A stretch of DNA of 64,000 nucleotides from NCBI RefSeq assembly GCF_002873455.1, contig NZ_MCUN01000019.1, positions 1-64,000 on the forward strand. Reading direction: 5' to 3'. Made by a program: the position numbers and the translations under genes. Under the pieces are notes generated by a model, which saw nothing but the letters and a program-made list of their open reading frames with translations, had not been told where the DNA came from and did no database searches. The first letter of the stretch is position 1. Each line of letters opens with the position of its first letter. Shown piece after piece: positions 8,985-18,716 of the stretch. The DNA comes from Vibrio splendidus (GTDB taxonomy: Bacteria; Pseudomonadota; Gammaproteobacteria; Enterobacterales; Vibrionaceae).

Positions 8985-9938
8985 TTACTTATCTTGCACT
9001 TTTTCAGAAACAAACCGTATGATATCGTCATACACATCAACGGGCAATCTACTCAATTCAATCTTAAGCCCCCGCTTATCACTGCTGTGAGATACCTTTG
9101 CATACTTGTTCTTGTCATCGAACAGCGCTAATGGTTTAGTCTTCCAGCTTATTTTATCTTTACCCTTTAAAAGCTTCGACTCCATCTGAGCAAGAACTTG
9201 CTTTTGTTTATCTTCTACAGAGACTAAATTATCTACATCCACCTTAAGTGAACTGATGAAATGTGCCGTTGTAGTACCTTCTTTATCTAACTGCTTTTCC
9301 ACTTTAGCCAGCTTAGCGTAGTAACCATTTGGGATCCCTTCGCAATCAGGAAAGACCTCAATCAAACGCTGATCAACTGATGCTGCAGCAAAGCGCTTTC
9401 GGCAAGTTTCACGTCCAATATTCAGATAGTCAGCTAGTTCATCGAGCTTCGTAAAGCCTTGTGCTTGCATCACGCTTTTGTAATCAGCTCCCAATTCTCG
9501 GTAAGACAAGCGCTTTACAGATTGAGTAGTTTGAATAAAAGCGAGCAAATCAGCTTGGTCGATCTCCCCTTCAATAACCCATAGAGGTAAATCTTTTTTA
9601 GCATGGATGCAAGTGAAACGGCGACGTGAGCTATCAAGTAACTGGTAAGTGCCCTGCCCGTCTTTGGTCGCGACGCCTTCAGTATGTACGCCCTCTTCCT
9701 GAACGCTTGGTAATATATCACGCACAGCATCAAGCGTAAGCGAATCTTGGCGACGTGGATTTAAAGGGTGAATTGCAGTTTTAACTTCAAGTTCATCTGA
9801 TTTAACCACCACTCTTTCTGCAGTGGCTGTTTTTCCGCTAGCAAACGTGAATGTTTTTTTAGGGGGTTCGGCTTTAACTCGTTTTCCTAATTGATTGCCT
9901 TGGTTAAAGCCGGTTCGCTTGTCTTGAGGTCGTAACAT
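8985..9938 (-). CDS. parB: Plasmid partition protein ParB (SopB/P1 type)
   Basis: The 317-aa centromere-binding protein works with ParA to segregate the plasmid. The order of parts fits the SopB/P1 ParB family. A basic N-terminal tail holds the ParA contact. The ParB/Srx-like segment with HPLNPRRQDSLTLDAV and QLLDSSRRRFTCIHA spans about 55-125. A helix-turn-helix spans about 140-195 (SYRELGADYKSVMQAQGFTKLDELADYLNIGRETCRKRF). The C-terminal dimer domain ends in VYDDIIRFVSEKVQ. It starts one base after the parA stop, so the two are translated together, and a terminator follows. The site it binds is not proven; see the flanking 21-bp repeats. Confidence 0.85.
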   Translation of the reverse strand: MLRPQDKRTGFNQGNQLGKRVKAEPPKKTFTFASGKTATAERVVVKSDELEVKTAIHPLNPRRQDSLTLDAVRDILPSVQEEGVHTEGVATKDGQGTYQLLDSSRRRFTCIHAKKDLPLWVIEGEIDQADLLAFIQTTQSVKRLSYRELGADYKSVMQAQGFTKLDELADYLNIGRETCRKRFAAASVDQRLIEVFPDCEGIPNGYYAKLAKVEKQLDKEGTTTAHFISSLKVDVDNLVSVEDKQKQVLAQMESKLLKGKDKISWKTKPLALFDDKNKYAKVSHSSDKRGLKIELSRLPVDVYDDIIRFVSEKVQDK

Positions 9939-9939
9939 G

Positions 9940-11187
9940 TTATAGCCCTTTTGTTGCTAGCTGCTTAATTTCAGTGATGAATTGGTGGTACACGGCATTC
10001 ACCGATGTCATAGCTAAATCAAATTGTTTACCACTACAAATCTGCTCTGATTTTCGAATATCCAGTACTGTACGGTTGCTTTCCGCAGCCGCGACAAACG
10101 CTTCAGAGTGACGGATCGCTGTTGATAATAAATGCCCTTGCGCCGCACGCAGCAATTTATCAAACACTTTAACTTCATGAGCGCTCTTCTCATCGAAGTT
10201 CACTGGAAGCAATTTAGCCCACTTTAAATTTTTTCCTTGTGATGGTAATGCTCTAAATGTACCTGGCATAGTGGCCATGTAGTTACTCGTTGAGGCAAAA
10301 TCAAACTCTCGTGGGGTGACTGGAATCAAGACCGCATCAGCCGCCTCATTCACTGCCCAGAGAATTGGAGAGTTCTGTGGGGGCGTATCGATGAAGATTA
10401 GGTCGTACTCTTCTTTAAGTATGGGTAAGATTTTTTCACGCAACACACTCAGCAAATTCCGTTGACCTATTTCATCTTGCCCCCAGTAAGAATCGACAAA
10501 GCGTTCGTCTGATGGGAAGGCAGGAATCACATCTAAGTTAGGGAGGTGAGTCTTAAACGGAATCGCTTTAACTAACTCGTCATAACGGTAGTCATTAAGG
10601 TATTGAGAAAAATCACCTTCGGGCTCTTGGCCTGCTAGCGCGATATCAACAGCTGTCATGTAGACTGATTCATCGTCGGCTTGATGAATCAGGTTTTGGC
10701 CTGTTGAGCCTTGGGGATCTAAATCTATCACTAGGCAGCGTGCATTAAGATTAAGATCAAGCGCAGCAGTGGTCGCTAGGGTCACAGTCGTGGTGGATTT
10801 GCCAGTGTCCCCTTTATGGTTTTCCACTACAACGGTTGTCGATTCAAAGCGCTGGTTGTACTTAGGAAAGTTCATGAACTCCATCATATTGGCGACGTCG
10901 AAGCGATTATACAGGTGAGTGCGTCCTTGGATAATAGGAGCGCCAACGACGCCCTGCTCGGTTGCTTCATCTATTCTAGAATTGAAGGTCACACGAGATA
11001 AGCCAAACAGCTCTTGAAGCTCTTTCTTCTTCAATGAGTGATTATAGATAAGCCTATCAACACTCCCCTCAATTTCTTTATCAGTTACTTTGATCTGCAT
11101 ACGCTCTTTGATAACGGCTTTCAGATCTGATTGCTCTTGCTGCATACGTTCACAAACAAGTTCTAATGAATCGATGATGGTGGTCAT
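9940..11187 (-). CDS. parA: Plasmid partition ATPase ParA (type Ia)
   Basis: This 415-aa protein is of the long type with an N-terminal DNA-binding part (LKKKELQELFGLSRVTFNSRI at about 70-95), which normally represses its own promoter. The deviant Walker A is KGDTGKSTTT at about 128-138, where the usual second Gly of KGG is Asp. Walker A' is LVIDLDPQGSTG, and Walker B is DLIFIDTPPQNSP. It heads the parAB operon. An 11-bp inverted repeat just upstream (11236-11275) is a likely operator. The KGD variant is odd but the Lys and Ser/Thr needed for ATP are kept. Confidence 0.88.
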   Translation of the reverse strand: MTTIIDSLELVCERMQQEQSDLKAVIKERMQIKVTDKEIEGSVDRLIYNHSLKKKELQELFGLSRVTFNSRIDEATEQGVVGAPIIQGRTHLYNRFDVANMMEFMNFPKYNQRFESTTVVVENHKGDTGKSTTTVTLATTAALDLNLNARCLVIDLDPQGSTGQNLIHQADDESVYMTAVDIALAGQEPEGDFSQYLNDYRYDELVKAIPFKTHLPNLDVIPAFPSDERFVDSYWGQDEIGQRNLLSVLREKILPILKEEYDLIFIDTPPQNSPILWAVNEAADAVLIPVTPREFDFASTSNYMATMPGTFRALPSQGKNLKWAKLLPVNFDEKSAHEVKVFDKLLRAAQGHLLSTAIRHSEAFVAAAESNRTVLDIRKSEQICSGKQFDLAMTSVNAVYHQFITEIKQLATKGL

Positions 11188-11235
11188 TGGGTGCCCTTAA
11201 TGCCTTAATCTTATATAAAGCACTAAGGATGGAAA

Positions 11236-11275
11236 TTAAACCTTTAAAGAGTATTTTTAATTAATAAAGGTTTAA
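11236..11275. promoter_or_regulatory. Putative parA operator
   Basis: TTAAACCTTTA (11236-11246) and TAAAGGTTTAA (11265-11275) are exact inverted arms 49-88 bases upstream of the parA start codon. They are well placed for ParA autorepression. Confidence 0.55.
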
Positions 11276-11294
11276 GTTTGATGGGTGTCTAAAC

Positions 11295-11315
11295 GGGGAC
11301 AATGGGGGTTGTTTT
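11295..11315 (-). repeat. Right arm of the 21-bp inverted repeat flanking parAB
   Basis: GGGGACAATGGGGGTTGTTT plus one more T, the exact complement of 8931-8951. Confidence 0.6.
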
Positions 11316-11415
11316 CAAAAAAACCTTATCAAATCACTCTGAATATTATTCTTTCATCTGGTTTAACAGTGGTGGTGCACGAGACTTAATTAAGGGTAAT
11401 AAGTACGTATTTGAG

Positions 11416-11518
11416 AGAGCACTAGACGTGATTTTAAAAGAGCGATCTGCTTATCGGCGTTGGGAAATTTAAGCAGGTCCGCTTTTAATAGCGGTCTACC
11501 AGTAATAGTCGGTGCTCT
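11416..11518 (+). ncRNA. Possible structured RNA or multi-hairpin DNA element
   Basis: AGAGCAC (11416-11422) can close with GTGCTCT (11512-11518). Inside lie CTGCTTA/TAAGCAG (11447-11453 with 11470-11476) and CCGCT/AGCGG (11479-11483 with 11490-11494), and GAATCC-aaa-GGATTC follows just outside. No open frame covers this 103-nt stretch. The rest of 11320-11720 holds no recognisable gene. Confidence 0.3.
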
Positions 11519-11720
11519 ATTTACGGTTGAATCCAAAGGATTCTTCAACGTATTGAATAAACTTAAATAACGAGATTAACCTTGTTATTCTTAGCGTGTT
11601 CAAGTCACGCCTTAATTGTTAATTATGTTTGGGCTGGGGCGCGGTTGTATCACCTTGACTACATTGAGCTCAGGCTCTTCGGACGTTCTTCCACCGGATT
11701 ATAAGAGTTAGCGACCATTC

Positions 11721-12221
11721 ATGAGCCTTAACTTAAAGTACTATCAAGCAATAGACCAAACGATTTCAAACGCCTCCCCTCTCTTTATTATTCATTTGAC
11801 CAAAGCCAAGCCTATTGGCTTACACAAAAAAGAAATGAGTTTTTGGTAGAGTTCATCAAGCCAAAGATAAAACAGCCTCAATATTCTAAATGTAAGAAAG
11901 AGCTGAAGACCATGCTGAGTATAGGCAGGAATGCCAAGGGCAACCTAGAGGAAAATTTATGGCAAATGAACGAAATTAACCTCAGTTATCAAGCCAAATT
12001 CACTCATTAGGATGAGCTCTACATCATGTTGACCGCTCTCTTTGAACAGCAGTGTTTTGCCTCAATGTTAGAAAATGAAACCTTTTTCTAAGAAGGTTAA
12101 AACTCATCGATTAAATACGTTGATTGATAAAGTCCAAGGTACAGGAGCCTATCGAGTGGAAGTGGGTCATATTGATGATCAGGAAGTTATTCATCTGCTA
12201 CTGCATAGGACTGAAAAGTAA
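11721..12221 (+). pseudogene. Decayed paralogue of the 193-aa unknown gene at 41341-41922
   Basis: It starts with MSLNLKYYQAIDQTISNA, against MSRNLKHYQALDELVTNS in the intact copy. After a TAG and a frameshift it continues FLVEFIKPKIKQPQYSKCKKELKTMLSIGR, EENLWQMNEINLSYQAKF and DELYIMLTALFEQ. It then loses about 35 codons and ends KTHRLNTLIDKVQ, YRVEV, EVIHLLLHR. Several stops and a deletion make it non-functional. The duplication links the two partition regions of the molecule. Confidence 0.7.
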
Positions 12222-12470
12222 ATGCTAGTCGATCTGTTGAAAGTTCGGGAATGTCTTACTGCTCGATTTTTGGTTTATGTCAGTCCTAATAGGGATCCTG
12301 ATATGAGTGTGGTGATGAAAGCGGTGGAGGGGGGGGATGAATGCATGATTCATTCCCTAGGAAACTATACTTATGCTGCAAAGGTATTGGGACTCGATCG
12401 TGGCACAGTAAAAAGGAGGTATGAACGCTTTCTCAAAGAGAAAGGTGAGATGAATTGTATAAGGACATAG
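12222..12470 (+). CDS. Small protein with a Fis-like helix-turn-helix end
   Basis: The 82-aa frame starts on the base after the preceding pseudogene stop (TAAATG), which suggests past translational coupling. Residues 47-75 (GNYTYAAKVLGLDRGTVKRRYERFLKE) resemble the Fis/NtrC C-terminal helix-turn-helix pattern GNxxxAAxxLGxxRxT. The N-terminal part is not recognised. A DNA-binding regulator is plausible but unproven. Confidence 0.45.
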   Translation: MLVDLLKVRECLTARFLVYVSPNRDPDMSVVMKAVEGGDECMIHSLGNYTYAAKVLGLDRGTVKRRYERFLKEKGEMNCIRT

Positions 12471-12639
12471 GTCATGGTTCATTTATCTGGTCGTTATCAC
12501 TCCGCTCGGTTTATTCCTTCGCTTTGCTCCTCTGTCGACAACTTGAGTTGCTTTATCGAGCCTGCTCGATGAGCTTCTACGTTTCTGAGAACAATCACCC
12601 AAGGCACTTCTCTCTTCGTTCGAGGCACCTCGTCCTCTC

Positions 12640-12973
12640 TCCTCGTTGATCTCTCTGTCTTTGAATAAGTTCGAATAAGAGCTTGTTTTCTTATGCGCCG
12701 ATTTCTTTCACTCGCCTCATTTTTGGGTTCGCAGGCTGTTAACCGTCTCTCCCCACAACCTGTTTTTCAAGGGAGGCTTCGCCGCTGTGCGCCCTTGCAA
12801 AGCAGAACGATGTTGAGGAGCGGACAGCCAAGCGGCTCCGAAAAGTGATACTCAAACAGAAAGGAAATTCTCATGGCGCAACAAAACTCAATCCCAACTC
12901 TCTCTAATTCAAATTCATCGACCAGCGTTTCGCCGCTGGGGCACGAAAGCTCACCAAAAAATGATGTCTCTAG
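12640..12973 (+). promoter_or_regulatory. Structured leader module, copy 1 (shares start codons with 12873 gene)
   Basis: This copy shares its sequence with those at 46205-46747 and 48310-48833. Stems seen here are ATAAGA/TCTTAT (12675-12680 with 12689-12694), CAAGGG/CCCTTG (12768-12773 with 12792-12797), AGCC-aagc-GGCT near 12830, and CCAGCG/CGCTGG (12922-12927 with 12934-12939). The last lies inside the coding region. An AAAGGAAA ribosome site precedes the ATG. The far 5' part (12473-12640) is diverged from copies 2 and 3. The function is unknown; cis-regulation of translation is the simplest reading. Confidence 0.7.
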
Positions 12974-13394
12974 TCCTTTGGCGGTATTGAAGTTGCGCTC
13001 TCAAGTCAAAAAGTGTCGTGATGAGGCGAAAAAAAAGTCTGATTGGGTTTCCAAAATCCAGCGTTTGAAAATGTTCAGTCGTCGTCAATCGCCCGAGCAG
13101 CAGGCTGATATCGCAGCGTTAAAAGACCAAGGGTTCGTTGAAGCTATCAAGCAGCAGTTTCCGCTATTGGGGTCGCGTCGTTTTGCTTTCCATGAAATCC
13201 GTGACTTTTTCATCGAATTAAATGGCGCTGGCTTTGGTGAATGGTTTCTTCACGAGCGAGCGGATCACATCATTCTGTACACCAACTACGGGTCAGTATT
13301 TCCAGCATTGCGATTTGTGACAACGGGGAGGGGACGTTTAAGTGCTCAGGGTTTTGTTTTGATGTGCGTTTTGGCGCTTAGGGTGTCACATTAA
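12873..13394 (+). CDS. Unknown protein with the shared leader-encoded N-terminus (copy 1)
   Basis: The 173-aa protein begins MAQQNSIPTLSNSNSSTS and GHESSPKND, a low-complexity Ser/Asn-rich start found also in the genes at 46649 and 48733. From residue 34 on it is unrelated to them: a basic segment (LRSQVKKCRDEAKKKSDW), then ALKDQGFVEAIKQQFPLLG and GAGFGEWFLHERADHIILYTNYGS. The last 25 residues (TTGRGRLSAQGFVLMCVLAL) look less protein-like and may follow a frameshift or truncation near 13330. No family was recognised. Confidence 0.6.
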   Translation: MAQQNSIPTLSNSNSSTSVSPLGHESSPKNDVSSPLAVLKLRSQVKKCRDEAKKKSDWVSKIQRLKMFSRRQSPEQQADIAALKDQGFVEAIKQQFPLLGSRRFAFHEIRDFFIELNGAGFGEWFLHERADHIILYTNYGSVFPALRFVTTGRGRLSAQGFVLMCVLALRVSH

Positions 13395-13779
13395 AATACA
13401 TTATATGCTGACAGATCCAGGCCCGCGATTTGGGTTGTGTGTAGGAATGAGCTAGCGAAGAACCTGTTAGATCGAATCTGACAGAATCGAGCTAGCGCTT
13501 TTGCTAAATTAACAATTTATAAATGACCAAAAAAAACTAATGTTAATATTGACAGGTTTCTCTTGGGATAATATTTTAAAAAAACGAACTGACAGATGAA
13601 GTTCTGAAGTTGCCCACTTCGCCTTCTTAGGGAAGCTAGGGCAATTGTAATCAAGGAACGTTGACGTTGTAGTATGCGACATTAGCGAGTTCCTTAAACC
13701 TGTTAACACCTGGAACATATGTCTTACGGCGCCTACGTGGTGCAATAGAGTCTGTCTCCGGTCTTGGTGTACTAAACAC
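13395..13779. other. Intergenic region before ibpA
   Basis: No gene is supported. 13480-13530 (GAGCTAGCGCTTTTGCTAAATTAAC) matches the 3' part of the dispersed hairpin repeat family found from 33 to 62 kb. A heat-shock promoter for ibpA is expected here, but no clear sigma-32 match could be fixed by eye. Confidence 0.5.
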
Positions 13780-13787
13780 TAAGAACT

Positions 13788-13815
13788 ATTGCTTATTTAT
13801 GAGGATAGTATTATG
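13788..13815 (+). promoter_or_regulatory. ROSE-like RNA thermometer hairpin of ibpA
   Basis: TTGCTTATTTATGAGGAT (13791-13808) places a TTGCT motif where it can pair with the GAGGA ribosome site, as in the last hairpin of ROSE elements of small heat-shock genes. The second hsp20 (24998-25486) has TTGCTTCTTATGGAGGAT in the same place. Confidence 0.5.
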
Positions 13816-14232
13816 CGTAATGTAGATTTTTCTCCGCTATACCGTCATGCCATTGGTTTTGAACGTCTATTTAACCTAGCGGAGAGTAGCACGAATAAGC
13901 CATCTTGTAATGGCTACCCTCCATACAACATCGAGCAGAAAGACGAAAACAACTATCGTATTACGATGGCTGTAGCTGGTTTTTCTGAAGATGCACTAAC
14001 TCTTACCCAGAACGAAAATATGTTAATCGTTTCCGGTGAAGTTCAGCCTGTAGAAACTAAACCTAATTACCTTTATCAAGGGATCGCAGAGCGTAACTTT
14101 GAACGTAAATTCCAGATGGCTGACTACGTAACCGTTAAAGCAGCGAGTATGGGAAATGGTTTACTGCACGTAGACCTCGTCCGTGAAGTCCCAGAAGCAA
14201 TGCAACCCCGTCAGATCTCAATCCACAAATAA
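13813..14232 (+). CDS. ibpA: Small heat-shock protein Hsp20/IbpA
   Basis: This 139-aa holdase keeps unfolding proteins soluble for DnaK/ClpB. It starts MRNVDFSPLYRHAIGFERLFNL as in IbpA. The alpha-crystallin domain spans about 30-120 (YPPYNIEQKDENNYRITMAVAGF, YLYQGIAERNFERKFQMADYV, NGLLHVDL). The start at 13813 is chosen because GAGGA sits 6 bases upstream and family members begin here. It is followed by dnaK and a J-protein gene, forming a chaperone block. Heat regulation by an RNA thermometer is likely. Confidence 0.92.
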   Translation: MRNVDFSPLYRHAIGFERLFNLAESSTNKPSCNGYPPYNIEQKDENNYRITMAVAGFSEDALTLTQNENMLIVSGEVQPVETKPNYLYQGIAERNFERKFQMADYVTVKAASMGNGLLHVDLVREVPEAMQPRQISIHK

Positions 14233-14410
14233 TGACTGGGGAAACAGGATCGGATAAGGTGATTTTAGTATTCGATTTTACTAACCTTGTCTAAAAATAT
14301 TGCTGTTTATCACCACTAGAGTGCAAGACTTAAACGCTTGTACTCATATAGAAGAATAGAATTACATATTTTGCATTAGAAAAAATAATTTTAATAAGAG
14401 AGGTCTTATT

Positions 14411-16300
14411 ATGAGTAAAATTATCGGTATTGACTTAGGGACAACAAATTCATGTGTTGCCGTACTTGACGGCGACAAACCTCGCGTACTAGAAAATACT
14501 GAAGGCGAACGCACAACAGCCTCGGTAATCGCATACACTGAAGGTGAGACGCTAGTTGGTCAACCTGCGAAGCGTCAAGCGGTTACTAACCCTCAAAACA
14601 CCCTATTCGCTATCAAGCGTCTAATCGGTCGTCGTTTTGAAGATGAAGAAGTTCAACGCGATATCGAAATCATGCCTTTCAACATTGTTAAGGCTGACAA
14701 CGGTGATGCCTGGGTTGAAGCGCAAGGCCAAAAAATGGCTGCTCCTCAAGTATCTGCTGAAGTTCTTAAGAAAATGAAGAAAACAGCTGAAGACTTCCTA
14801 GGCGAAGAAGTAACTGGCGCAGTTGTTACTGTTCCTGCTTACTTCAACGATGCTCAGCGTCAAGCAACGAAAGATGCTGGTCGTATCGCAGGCCTAGATG
14901 TTAAACGGATCATCAACGAACCAACTGCTGCTGCTCTAGCTTACGGTCTAGACAAGCAAGGTGGTGATCGCACTATCGCTGTATACGACCTTGGTGGTGG
15001 TACATTCGATATCTCTATCATCGAAATTGATGAAGTAGAAGGTGAGAAAACTTTCGAAGTTCTTTCAACTAACGGTGATACTCACCTTGGTGGTGAAGAT
15101 TTCGATAACCGCATGATTAACTACCTAGTAGATGAGTTCAAAAAAGAGCAAGGTATCGACCTTAAAACTGATCCACTAGCAATGCAGCGTGTTAAAGAAG
15201 CAGCAGAAAAGGCGAAAATCGAGCTTTCTTCTACTACTCAAACTGACGTAAACCTACCTTACGTTACGGCTGATGCGAATGGCCCTAAGCACATGAACAT
15301 CAAAGTGACTCGAGCGAAGCTTGAGTCTCTAGTTGAAGACCTAGTTCAACGTTCTCTTGAGCCACTAAAAGTAGCTCTTGCAGATGCTGCCCTATCTGTA
15401 GGCGAAATCACTGACGTTATCTTAGTGGGTGGTCAAACTCGTATGCCTATGGTTCAAGCTAAAGTAACTGAATTCTTCGGTAAAGAGCCACGTAAAGACG
15501 TGAACCCTGACGAAGCTGTTGCAATGGGTGCTGCTGTTCAAGGTGCAGTGCTAGCTGGTGACGTTAAAGATGTTTTACTACTTGACGTTACTCCTCTCTC
15601 TTTCGGTATCGAAACGATGGGCGGGGTAATGGCTAAGCTTATCGAGAAAAACACAACTATCCCGACTAAAGCGGTGCAAGTGTTCTCTACAGCTGAAGAC
15701 AACCAAAGCGCAGTAACTATCCACGTTCTTCAAGGTGAACGAAAGCAAGCGACTTACAACAAGTCTCTTGGTCAGTTCAACCTAGAAGGTATCCAACCAG
15801 CTCCACGTGGCATGCCACAAATCGAAGTAACATTCGACCTAGACGCGGATGGGATCCTGAACGTATCTGCTAAAGATAAAGCAACAGGTAAAGAGCAAAA
15901 GATCACGATACAAGCATCAGGTGGTTTGTCTGAGGAAGAGATCGAAGCAATGGTACAAGAGGCAGAAGCTAACAAAGAAACGGACAAGAAGTTCGAAGAG
16001 CTAGTCATTGCACGTAACCAAGCTGACCAAATGATTCACGGTACTAAGAAGCAAGTAGAAGAAGCGGGTGAAGCTCTACCTGCAGACGAGAAAGTTAAAA
16101 TCGAAGCGGTTATCGAAGCTCTAGAATTAGCTAAGTCTGGTGACGAAAAAGAAGTGATCGACGCTAAAGTTCAAGAACTTATGCAAGCAGCTCAAAAGCT
16201 AATGGAAATTACTCAACAGAAAGCACAAGCACAGCAAGCTGATGAACAACCTAAGCAGGACGACGATGTTGTTGATGCTGAGTTTGAAGAAATGAAGTAA
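14411..16300 (+). CDS. dnaK: Chaperone DnaK (Hsp70)
   Basis: The 629-aa protein is close to full length (about 635 in relatives). The ATPase domain covers 1-385 ([43 protein letters not shown]), followed by the linker [15 protein letters not shown] and substrate domain. The acidic tail is [13 protein letters not shown]. Unlike many Vibrio copies it lacks a few C-terminal Lys/Asp residues. AGAGAGGTC precedes the start. It is flanked by ibpA and a DnaJ-like gene, but grpE is absent. Housekeeping dnaK is normally chromosomal with dnaJ, so this is probably an additional mobile copy, though the sequence alone cannot exclude a moved essential gene. Confidence 0.95.
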   Translation: MSKIIGIDLGTTNSCVAVLDGDKPRVLENTEGERTTASVIAYTEGETLVGQPAKRQAVTNPQNTLFAIKRLIGRRFEDEEVQRDIEIMPFNIVKADNGDAWVEAQGQKMAAPQVSAEVLKKMKKTAEDFLGEEVTGAVVTVPAYFNDAQRQATKDAGRIAGLDVKRIINEPTAAALAYGLDKQGGDRTIAVYDLGGGTFDISIIEIDEVEGEKTFEVLSTNGDTHLGGEDFDNRMINYLVDEFKKEQGIDLKTDPLAMQRVKEAAEKAKIELSSTTQTDVNLPYVTADANGPKHMNIKVTRAKLESLVEDLVQRSLEPLKVALADAALSVGEITDVILVGGQTRMPMVQAKVTEFFGKEPRKDVNPDEAVAMGAAVQGAVLAGDVKDVLLLDVTPLSFGIETMGGVMAKLIEKNTTIPTKAVQVFSTAEDNQSAVTIHVLQGERKQATYNKSLGQFNLEGIQPAPRGMPQIEVTFDLDADGILNVSAKDKATGKEQKITIQASGGLSEEEIEAMVQEAEANKETDKKFEELVIARNQADQMIHGTKKQVEEAGEALPADEKVKIEAVIEALELAKSGDEKEVIDAKVQELMQAAQKLMEITQQKAQAQQADEQPKQDDDVVDAEFEEMK

Positions 16301-16377
16301 CGCCACTGACGGATAATTGCTTTCGAGCTGTTAAACGTTGAGTTATGTATCATGGAGACGTGAACTTATTGGTATTC

Positions 16378-16410
16378 AGGGCGTAAGAGGTCACTCATAC
16401 GCCCTTTTTT
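16378..16410 (+). terminator. Rho-independent terminator after dnaK
   Basis: AGGGCGTA (16378-16385) pairs with TACGCCCT (16398-16405), followed by five T. It separates dnaK from the J-protein gene, although partial read-through is possible. Confidence 0.85.
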
Positions 16411-16441
16411 GTTTGAATGAGAAATTGAGTGAGTTTTTAGC

Positions 16442-17317
16442 ATGTCAAAACGAGATTATTACAGCGTGCTAGGTGTATCTAAGGGAGCCTCGGAGAAAGA
16501 GATTAAAAAAGCCTACAAGAAGTTGGCGGTGAAGTATCACCCCGATAAAAATCCCGGAGATGCGACAGCAGAAGCGAATTTCAAAGAAGTAAAAGATGCT
16601 TATGAAATTTTAACAGACAAAGAAAAGCGCATTCAGTATGACCAATTTTGTCATACTGAATCTGAGAATCGTGGTTTTGGTGATCACAGTGGGTTCGAAG
16701 ACTTCTTTAGTGATGCCTTCCGCCAACGTGGCGGCGGCTTTGGTGGAGGGTTTGAGGATCTCTTCTCACAAACTCGTGGTGGACACGGGCGCCCACGCGG
16801 ACAAAAAGGTCAAGATCACCAATATACGCTTACTGTAGACTTTATTGATGTGGTTCAAGGGGCTGAAAAAACGGTCGAATTGCTAATCAATGGTAAACAG
16901 AAAAAAATCAAAGTTAAGATCCCTTCGGGTATTAAAGATGGTGAAAAGATACGTTACTCCGGTAAAGGTGGTTTAGGCGTTAATGGTGGTCCTTCGGGGG
17001 ATTTATTATTCATTATTGCAACCAGACCACATGGGTTTCTAGACCGCGATGGTAATGACATTATTTGTCACACCAAAGTTGATATGGTTACTGCGGCTTT
17101 AGGGGGGGAAGTTACGGTGAATGTGTTAGACAGTCGCTTTAAACTCAAAATTCCAGCGGGTACTCAAACAGGGCGCAAATTCAAGATGACGGGGAAAGGC
17201 GTGACAAGTCGTAAAGGTGAAGCGGGCGATCTATTGGTGGAGGTTCAAGTTGAAATACCCAAAAATCTAACCGATGCACAACGTGAGTTGTTAGAACAAT
17301 TTGGAGCAACGCTTTAG
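16442..17317 (+). CDS. DnaJ/CbpA-type co-chaperone without zinc finger
   Basis: The 291-aa class B (type II) J-protein stimulates the ATPase of DnaK. The J domain spans 1-70 with YHPDKNPGD holding the essential HPD. A Gly/Phe-rich linker at 75-125 includes [16 protein letters not shown]. Two beta-sandwich substrate domains follow ([52 protein letters not shown]), with a C-terminal [15 protein letters not shown]. The cysteine-rich zinc domain of true DnaJ is absent. It lies 140 bases after dnaK behind a terminator, so it likely has its own promoter. Confidence 0.9.
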   Translation: MSKRDYYSVLGVSKGASEKEIKKAYKKLAVKYHPDKNPGDATAEANFKEVKDAYEILTDKEKRIQYDQFCHTESENRGFGDHSGFEDFFSDAFRQRGGGFGGGFEDLFSQTRGGHGRPRGQKGQDHQYTLTVDFIDVVQGAEKTVELLINGKQKKIKVKIPSGIKDGEKIRYSGKGGLGVNGGPSGDLLFIIATRPHGFLDRDGNDIICHTKVDMVTAALGGEVTVNVLDSRFKLKIPAGTQTGRKFKMTGKGVTSRKGEAGDLLVEVQVEIPKNLTDAQRELLEQFGATL

Positions 17318-17372
17318 TCATTTAAAGTAAAATGAACAAAACCAGCTCTAGAGCCAAAGCCGTATAATGTGG

Positions 17373-18250
17373 GGTTGTATCGCAAAATTATGATGAAGTA
17401 TAAGTGTACTGGTTTTTAGATGTAATTAGGCTGCTAGTGCGTAAAATTGCTCCCAAGCAGATAAGCCTTCAGGATTATCGAGCTGTCCGTTTTTAATTAT
17501 CGACCACAGTTCCACGCCTGCCTGGGTGGAACTGGCTCTCTCATACAAATTCCCCCCCTAAACACTGATGTATTTTACCTTTCACTTTCCGGTGACTTTG
17601 CTCAACTATATTGTTCAGATATTTAACTTGAAATACTTCAATCAAGTTGAGTCTCTTCTCCGTCAGCCAGAGTTGAACATAGATGTTATGCAGCGCTAAC
17701 GCGTTGGTACCACTCTTATCGATAACCACTTTTTCTGATAAACCATTATAGCCGATTGCCTTGGTAAAGAAGGCGCGAGCCGCTTTCTCATCATGGCGAT
17801 CGCAGAGTAAAAAATCAATGACATGGCCGTTCGCTTCTCCCACGACACCAGGAAATGGACTGTTTGTTTGAGGATGTAGGGGGGCCAAGTTCTTCACTCT
17901 TGTCCCGCGCAAGTTTATTGCTTGGCAGTAACCTGCTTGGTAAACCATTTTGTGCAATGGCCTTATTCAGAAAGGCTTTGGCAGCTGCCTCATCACGGTT
18001 CGGGCTAAGGTAGTAATCGATCACGTTTCCAAATTTATCGACGGATCGATAGTGGCGTGATCTACAACAACTCGACGCTCAAGCTGTATCTCTTCAATTT
18101 CACGATAACTGAGTTTATAGGCGAGATAATAACGTACGGTTTCAAGAACAACTTCAGAAGGAAAGTGACAGCCTTACACATTAAGAATCAGTTTCATGAG
18201 TAGAAATCAAGCAAACCTTAACTTAAATCCTCAAAGTTTGCGACAGAACC
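17373..18250 (-). mobile_element. IS6 family element, decayed (mosaic)
   Basis: The ends are GGTTGTATCGCAAAA (17373) and TTTGCGACAGAACC (ending at 18250), matching IS6-type repeats. The minus strand holds broken pieces of a transposase: an N-terminal part near 18130-17960 (IDYYLSPNRDEAAAKAFLNKAI), an internal repeat of the same region in a different version (VIDFLLCDRHDEKAARAFFTKAI, 17700-17830), and a C-terminal YLNNIVEQSHRKVKG. The duplicated domain suggests a hybrid of two IS6 elements. No 8-bp target duplication is visible. Confidence 0.75.
17400..18170 (-). pseudogene. IS6-type transposase, broken
   Basis: Frames change several times between 18170 and 17400. Recognisable blocks are IDYYLSPNRD, VVIDKSGTNALALHNI (catalytic region), YLNNIVEQSHRKVKG and a final EQFYALAA-like end. 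The duplicated YLSPNRD/FLLCDRHD block and a G-run near 17553 disrupt it. It is inactive. Confidence 0.7.
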
Positions 18251-18520
18251 TAAATTAGTCACCGTACGGTGCTTCTTTCTTGGATTGTATTATCGATCAT
18301 ATGTTAAATTGACAAAATTAGGCTGGCTTTTGCGCGGTAGGGGACGACTCTAGCTACAACCGCTCGAAAGTCAGCCATTTCTCTTTCCATACCCTAGAGT
18401 TTTCTCCTGAAAGTTAATTACAGAATTTAGTTAAATGTTAACGGGTTGTGATGTGTTTTGGTTTCGCTTGATTTTTTGATCCTAAACCTCAAAATGATCA
18501 GTTTTCTCTAAATTAGTAAT

Positions 18521-18590
18521 ACTGACGCCGCTTCGCTCTGTCGGCTTCATACTGACTCTACATGCAAGTATATAGCAGCCAGCATGAACC
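18521..18590 (+). repeat. 70-bp direct repeat, copy A
   Basis: It runs from ACTGACGCCGCTTCGCTCTG to CAGCCAGCATGAACC and matches 27553-27622 at about 66 of 70 positions in the same orientation. The second copy lies 40 bases after the resolvase gene. 18251-18716 otherwise holds no gene. Confidence 0.75.
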
Positions 18591-18716
18591 ATATATAAAC
18601 AAGAACATATTGAAATTATTGATTAATTCAACATTAATCAATTGGTGAGGATGTTTATTGTGTCGTGATGTGATTCTTATTATACTGGTTAGATATCCAG
18701 TAAAAAAGGACTATTT

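Noticed and set aside
9940..11187. Sequencing error in ParA Walker A (KGD instead of KGG)
   Set aside because: The rest of the gene is intact and the Lys and Ser/Thr are kept. Without reads there is no basis to call an error, so it is reported only as a variant.
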